From the NCBI RefSeq assembly GCF_006517625.1, contig NZ_VHQI01000007.1:1-64000 (forward strand): 64,000 bases of DNA, in the 5' to 3' direction. The number at the start of each line of letters is the position of its first letter. Position 1 is the first letter of the stretch. A model generated the notes under the pieces. It did no database searches. It was not told the origin of the DNA and saw nothing but the letters and a program-made list of their open reading frames with translations. This document shows, in pieces, positions 61,080-64,000 of the stretch. The position numbers were made by a program, and so were the translations under genes. This stretch comes from Mixta tenebrionis. GTDB taxonomy: Bacteria > Pseudomonadota > Gammaproteobacteria > Enterobacterales > Enterobacteriaceae.

Positions 61080-61094
61080 TAAAACCCACCGCCT

Positions 61095-61892
61095 CTACCG
61101 GCTGGACGCCTTCTCACCGGCTTTCACCTGCTGCCAGGCGGCCTCCATCTGATCCAGCGACGCCTCGCTCATCACCATCCCCTGCGCGGCTATAATTTGC
61201 TCAACCTGACGAAAACGACGCTCAAACTTCACGTTCGCCTTCTGCAAAGCCGTCTCCGCCTTCGTGCCCAAATGCCGCGCCAGATTTACAGTGGCGAACA
61301 GCAAATCGCCGACTTCCTCCTCCAGCTTCGCTTCATCCACCACTGCCTGCTGCGCCTCGTGCATCACCTCATCAATCTCTTCATGCACCTTATCCACCAC
61401 CGGCCCCAGCGACGTCCAGTCGAAACCGACATTATGACAGCGCTTCTGGATCTTCTGGGCGCGCATCAGCGCGGGCAGCGCCTGCGGAATATCGTCCAGC
61501 GCCGAATGCTGCTCCTTCTTCGCCCGCTCCTGCTGCTTAATCTGCTCCCAGTTACGCAACGCCTCCTCGCTTCCCGCCACCTGCGCATCGGCAAAAATAT
61601 GTGGATGACGCCGCTCCAGCTTATCGGCGATGCCGCGACAGATATCCTCAAAGCTAAAACGCCCTTCTTCCTGCGCCAACTGCGCATAGAACACCACCTG
61701 AAACAGCAGATCGCCTAACTCAGCGCGCAGATCTTCATAATCCTCGCGCTGAATAGCATCCAGCACCTCATAGGTCTCTTCCAGCGTATAGGGAGCAATG
61801 GTGGCGTAAGTTTGCTGACGATCCCAGGGGCAGCCGTGTTGCGGATCGCGCAGGGTCTGCATAATAGCCAGCAGACGATCAAGAGCAGTCAT
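61095..61892 (-). CDS. mazG: Nucleoside triphosphate pyrophosphohydrolase MazG
   Basis: Hydrolyses (d)NTPs to monophosphates; in E. coli it also lowers ppGpp-related starvation effects. 265 residues with two MazG domains (about 10-120 and 135-235); the metal-binding Glu/Asp sets EETYE...ELGD and EEIDE...EEVGD are intact. Between relA (64 bp upstream) and mazG there is no room for mazEF. Confidence 0.97.
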   Translation of the reverse strand: MTALDRLLAIMQTLRDPQHGCPWDRQQTYATIAPYTLEETYEVLDAIQREDYEDLRAELGDLLFQVVFYAQLAQEEGRFSFEDICRGIADKLERRHPHIFADAQVAGSEEALRNWEQIKQQERAKKEQHSALDDIPQALPALMRAQKIQKRCHNVGFDWTSLGPVVDKVHEEIDEVMHEAQQAVVDEAKLEEEVGDLLFATVNLARHLGTKAETALQKANVKFERRFRQVEQIIAAQGMVMSEASLDQMEAAWQQVKAGEKASSR

Positions 61893-61956
61893 AATAAAAC
61901 CTTAGGTAATAAGCGGATACCGGCATGAACGTAACAGGCGCGTTCATGCCGGTCAA

Positions 61957-64000
61957 TTAATGCAGACGTCGGGCGTCGATGATATCAGGCACCTGATTCA
62001 GGCGCGCCAGCACGCGCCCCAGTACCTGCTGATTGTAAATCTCAATATCCATATCAATAGTTGCCAGCTGCTTACGCGTATCGCTGCGGCTCGATACGCC
62101 CAGCACATTAACCTTCTCATTGGCGAGAATAGTGGTAATGTCGCGCAGCAGCCCGCTACGATCGTTAGCCGTTACGCGCACCACCAGCGAATAGCCGCTG
62201 GAGTAGCTCTCGCCCCATACCGCGTCAACTATACGCTCCGGCGCGTGGGACATCAGCTCCGCCAGCTGATCGCAATCGGCACGATGAATGGAAATACCGC
62301 GCCCCTGGGTAATAAAGCCCACGATATCGTCGCCCGGAATCGGCTGACAGCAGCGGGCAATATGGTGCATCAGATTGCCTACGCCCTCGACCACCACGCG
62401 CCCGCTCTCTTTACCGGAGCGCGGCGGCGTATGAGATTTTTGCGTCAGCTGGCGCAGCGCTTCGCGATCTTCCTCCTCGGCGCTCGGCTTATTCAGCTTC
62501 GCCTGCAGAAAATTCACCATCTGATTAAGACGAATATCGCCGCCGCCAATCGCCGCCAGCAGCTCATCAAGCGTGGTGACGTTATAGCGCGGCAGCAGCA
62601 GCTTCTCCGCCTCTTTCAGACTGATATCCAGATGGCTCAGCTCGTTATCGAGAATCTGCCGCCCCGCCGCAATATTCTTATCGCGATCCTGTTTACGGAA
62701 CCAGGCATGAATTTTCGAGCGCCCGCGGCTGGTAGTCACATAGCCGAGATTGGGATTCAGCCAGTCGCGGCTGGGATTCGGCTGCTTCTGGGTAATGATT
62801 TCAATCTGATCGCCCATCTGCAGCTGATAGGTAAAGGGCACGATGCGTCCGCCGATTTTAGCGCCGATACAGCGGTGGCCGATATCGCTGTGGATATGGT
62901 AGGCAAAATCAAGCGGCGTAGAGCCAGCCGGCAGATCGACCACGTCGCCTTTCGGCGTAAACACATAAACGCGATCGTCAAACACCTGGCTGCGCACCTC
63001 TTCCAGCAGCTCGCCGGTGTCCGCCATCTCTTCCTGCCAGGCGATCAGCTTACGCAGCCAGGCTATCCGCTCCTCATGGCCCTGCGCGCCGCGCGTCTGG
63101 CCGCCGGCTCCCTCTTTATACTTCCAGTGCGCGGCAACGCCCAGTTCCGCATCTTCATGCATCTGTCGCGTACGGATCTGAATCTCTACCGTTTTGCCGC
63201 CCGGCCCCAACACCACGGTGTGGATCGACTGATAGCCGTTTGGCTTCGGATTCGCTACGTAATCATCAAACTCATCCGGCAGATGGCGATAGAGCGTGTG
63301 TACAATGCCCAGCGCGCCGTAGCAGTCCTGCAGACGTTCGGCAACAATACGCACCGCGCGCACGTCAAACAGCTCATCAAACGCCAGCGACTTTTTCTGC
63401 ATCTTGCGCCAGATGCTGTAGATATGCTTCGGACGCCCGTAAACCTCCGCCTTCACCCCCTCGCGCGCCATCTCCGCGCGCAGGTTCTCGACAAAGGATT
63501 CAATATACTGCTCGCGATCGATGCGGCGCTCGTGCAGCAGCCGGGCGATGCGCTTATATTCATCGGGATGGAGATAACGGAAGCAAAAATCCTCCAGCTC
63601 CCACTTCAGCTGGCCGATGCCGAGGCGGTTAGCCAGCGGCGCATAGATATTGGTACACTCCTTGGCCGCCAGCACGCGCTCATCTTCCGGCGCATCCTTC
63701 ATTTCACGCAGATGGGCGATACGTTCCGCCAGCTTAATTACCACGCAGCGGAAATCCTCTACCATCGCCAGCAGCATCCGGCGCACGTTATCTACCTGCT
63801 CTGAGGCCATCGAATCGTTATGGATGGCTTTCAGCTGGCGAATGGCGTCCATATCGCGCACGCCGTGCACCAGCGAAACGATCGCTTTGCCGAAGGTTTC
63901 CTCCAGCGTCTCCTCGGAAACTACGTTGGCATCCGCCAGCGGGAACACCAGCGCAGCGCGCAGGGTATCGTTATCCATGCTGAGCATCGAGAGAATTTCC
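61957..64000 (-). CDS. relA: GTP pyrophosphokinase RelA, 5' end beyond the window
   Basis: Ribosome-bound synthetase of the alarmone (p)ppGpp, activated by uncharged tRNA in the A site. About 680 of the usual 744 residues are present; the N-terminal part (about 64 residues) lies outside the window and the Met at 63987 is internal. Seen: the inactive hydrolase-like domain, the synthetase domain with the EFDD motif before YVANPKPNGYQSIH, a TGS domain (DRVYVFTPKGDVVDLPAG), the zinc-finger region (ARCCQPIPGD) and the C-terminal ACT/RRM domain. Confidence 0.98.
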   Translation of the reverse strand, partial: EILSMLSMDNDTLRAALVFPLADANVVSEETLEETFGKAIVSLVHGVRDMDAIRQLKAIHNDSMASEQVDNVRRMLLAMVEDFRCVVIKLAERIAHLREMKDAPEDERVLAAKECTNIYAPLANRLGIGQLKWELEDFCFRYLHPDEYKRIARLLHERRIDREQYIESFVENLRAEMAREGVKAEVYGRPKHIYSIWRKMQKKSLAFDELFDVRAVRIVAERLQDCYGALGIVHTLYRHLPDEFDDYVANPKPNGYQSIHTVVLGPGGKTVEIQIRTRQMHEDAELGVAAHWKYKEGAGGQTRGAQGHEERIAWLRKLIAWQEEMADTGELLEEVRSQVFDDRVYVFTPKGDVVDLPAGSTPLDFAYHIHSDIGHRCIGAKIGGRIVPFTYQLQMGDQIEIITQKQPNPSRDWLNPNLGYVTTSRGRSKIHAWFRKQDRDKNIAAGRQILDNELSHLDISLKEAEKLLLPRYNVTTLDELLAAIGGGDIRLNQMVNFLQAKLNKPSAEEEDREALRQLTQKSHTPPRSGKESGRVVVEGVGNLMHHIARCCQPIPGDDIVGFITQGRGISIHRADCDQLAELMSHAPERIVDAVWGESYSSGYSLVVRVTANDRSGLLRDITTILANEKVNVLGVSSRSDTRKQLATIDMDIEIYNQQVLGRVLARLNQVPDIIDARRLH

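Noticed and set aside
61960-63804. 614-codon plus-strand open frame opposite relA
   Set aside because: It lies wholly antisense to relA, which matches its family over its entire length. Long mirror frames are common in GC-rich genes with strong codon bias; the product is Arg/His/Gln-rich without recognisable domains.

Overview
The window is a 64 kb stretch of a gammaproteobacterial chromosome from the order Enterobacterales. Nearly every gene has an Escherichia coli orthologue in almost the same order (clpB, pheA, tyrA-aroF, the rpsP-rplS operon, gshA, alaS, recA, mutS, rpoS, surE, ispDF, cysDNC, cysJIH, eno, pyrG, mazG, relA). Several differences point to a relative outside the E. coli/Salmonella group, most likely an Erwiniaceae member (Pantoea, Mixta or Erwinia type): cysG lies with cysDNC, mazEF is missing between mazG and relA, yfiLRNB is missing between aroF and rplS, there is no CRISPR-Cas locus between iap and cysH, and two extra genes sit between pheA and tyrA. 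The family assignment is an inference from gene order and protein similarity remembered from known families.

Layout, left to right. 1-12000: the edge of an rRNA operon promoter (minus strand), clpB with a heat-shock promoter, pgeF-rluD, bamD, raiA with a near-perfect CRP site, pheL-pheA with its attenuator, an inserted periplasmic binding protein and an SDR oxidoreductase, then the TyrR-controlled aroF-tyrA operon. 12000-14300: a GNAT acetyltransferase and an AT-rich accessory island holding an unrecognised 236-residue protein with three small membrane proteins around it. 14300-24300: the rpsP-rimM-trmD-rplS ribosome operon, ffh, ypjD-corB, luxS, the sigma-E-dependent sRNA micA, gshA, yqaAB and a serV plus three tRNA-Arg cluster. 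24500-31700: csrA, alaS, recX, recA with an SOS box, pncC, a DapA-family lyase and yjdM. 32000-37900: an orphan ascorbate-type PTS membrane component, mutS and rpoS. 38000-48200: nlpD-pcm-surE-truD-ispF-ispD-ftsB, ygbE and cysC-N-D-G. 48400-56800: iap, a YciI-like gene, cysHIJ, queD, an amine-oxidase-like flavoprotein and queE. 56900-64000: eno, pyrG, a 1.15 kb repeat-rich spacer, mazG and relA (cut by the window edge).

Functionally the window joins aromatic amino-acid synthesis (pheA, tyrA, aroF), the complete assimilatory sulfate reduction route (cysDNC activation, cysH and cysIJ reduction, cysG for the sirohaem of CysI), envelope biogenesis (bamD, nlpD, ftsB, micA), queuosine precursor synthesis (queD, queE), the isoprenoid genes ispDF, DNA repair (recA, recX, mutS, pcm as protein repair) and global stress regulation (rpoS, relA, csrA, clpB, raiA).

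The least ordinary parts are the island at 12683-14136, which looks like a small effector or toxin with membrane partners and includes a 58-residue gene joined to it by a GTGA stop-start overlap, and the pyrG-mazG spacer, which has five tandem copies of a 58 bp unit followed by two nearly identical 137 bp palindromic elements and a third diverged, inverted relative.
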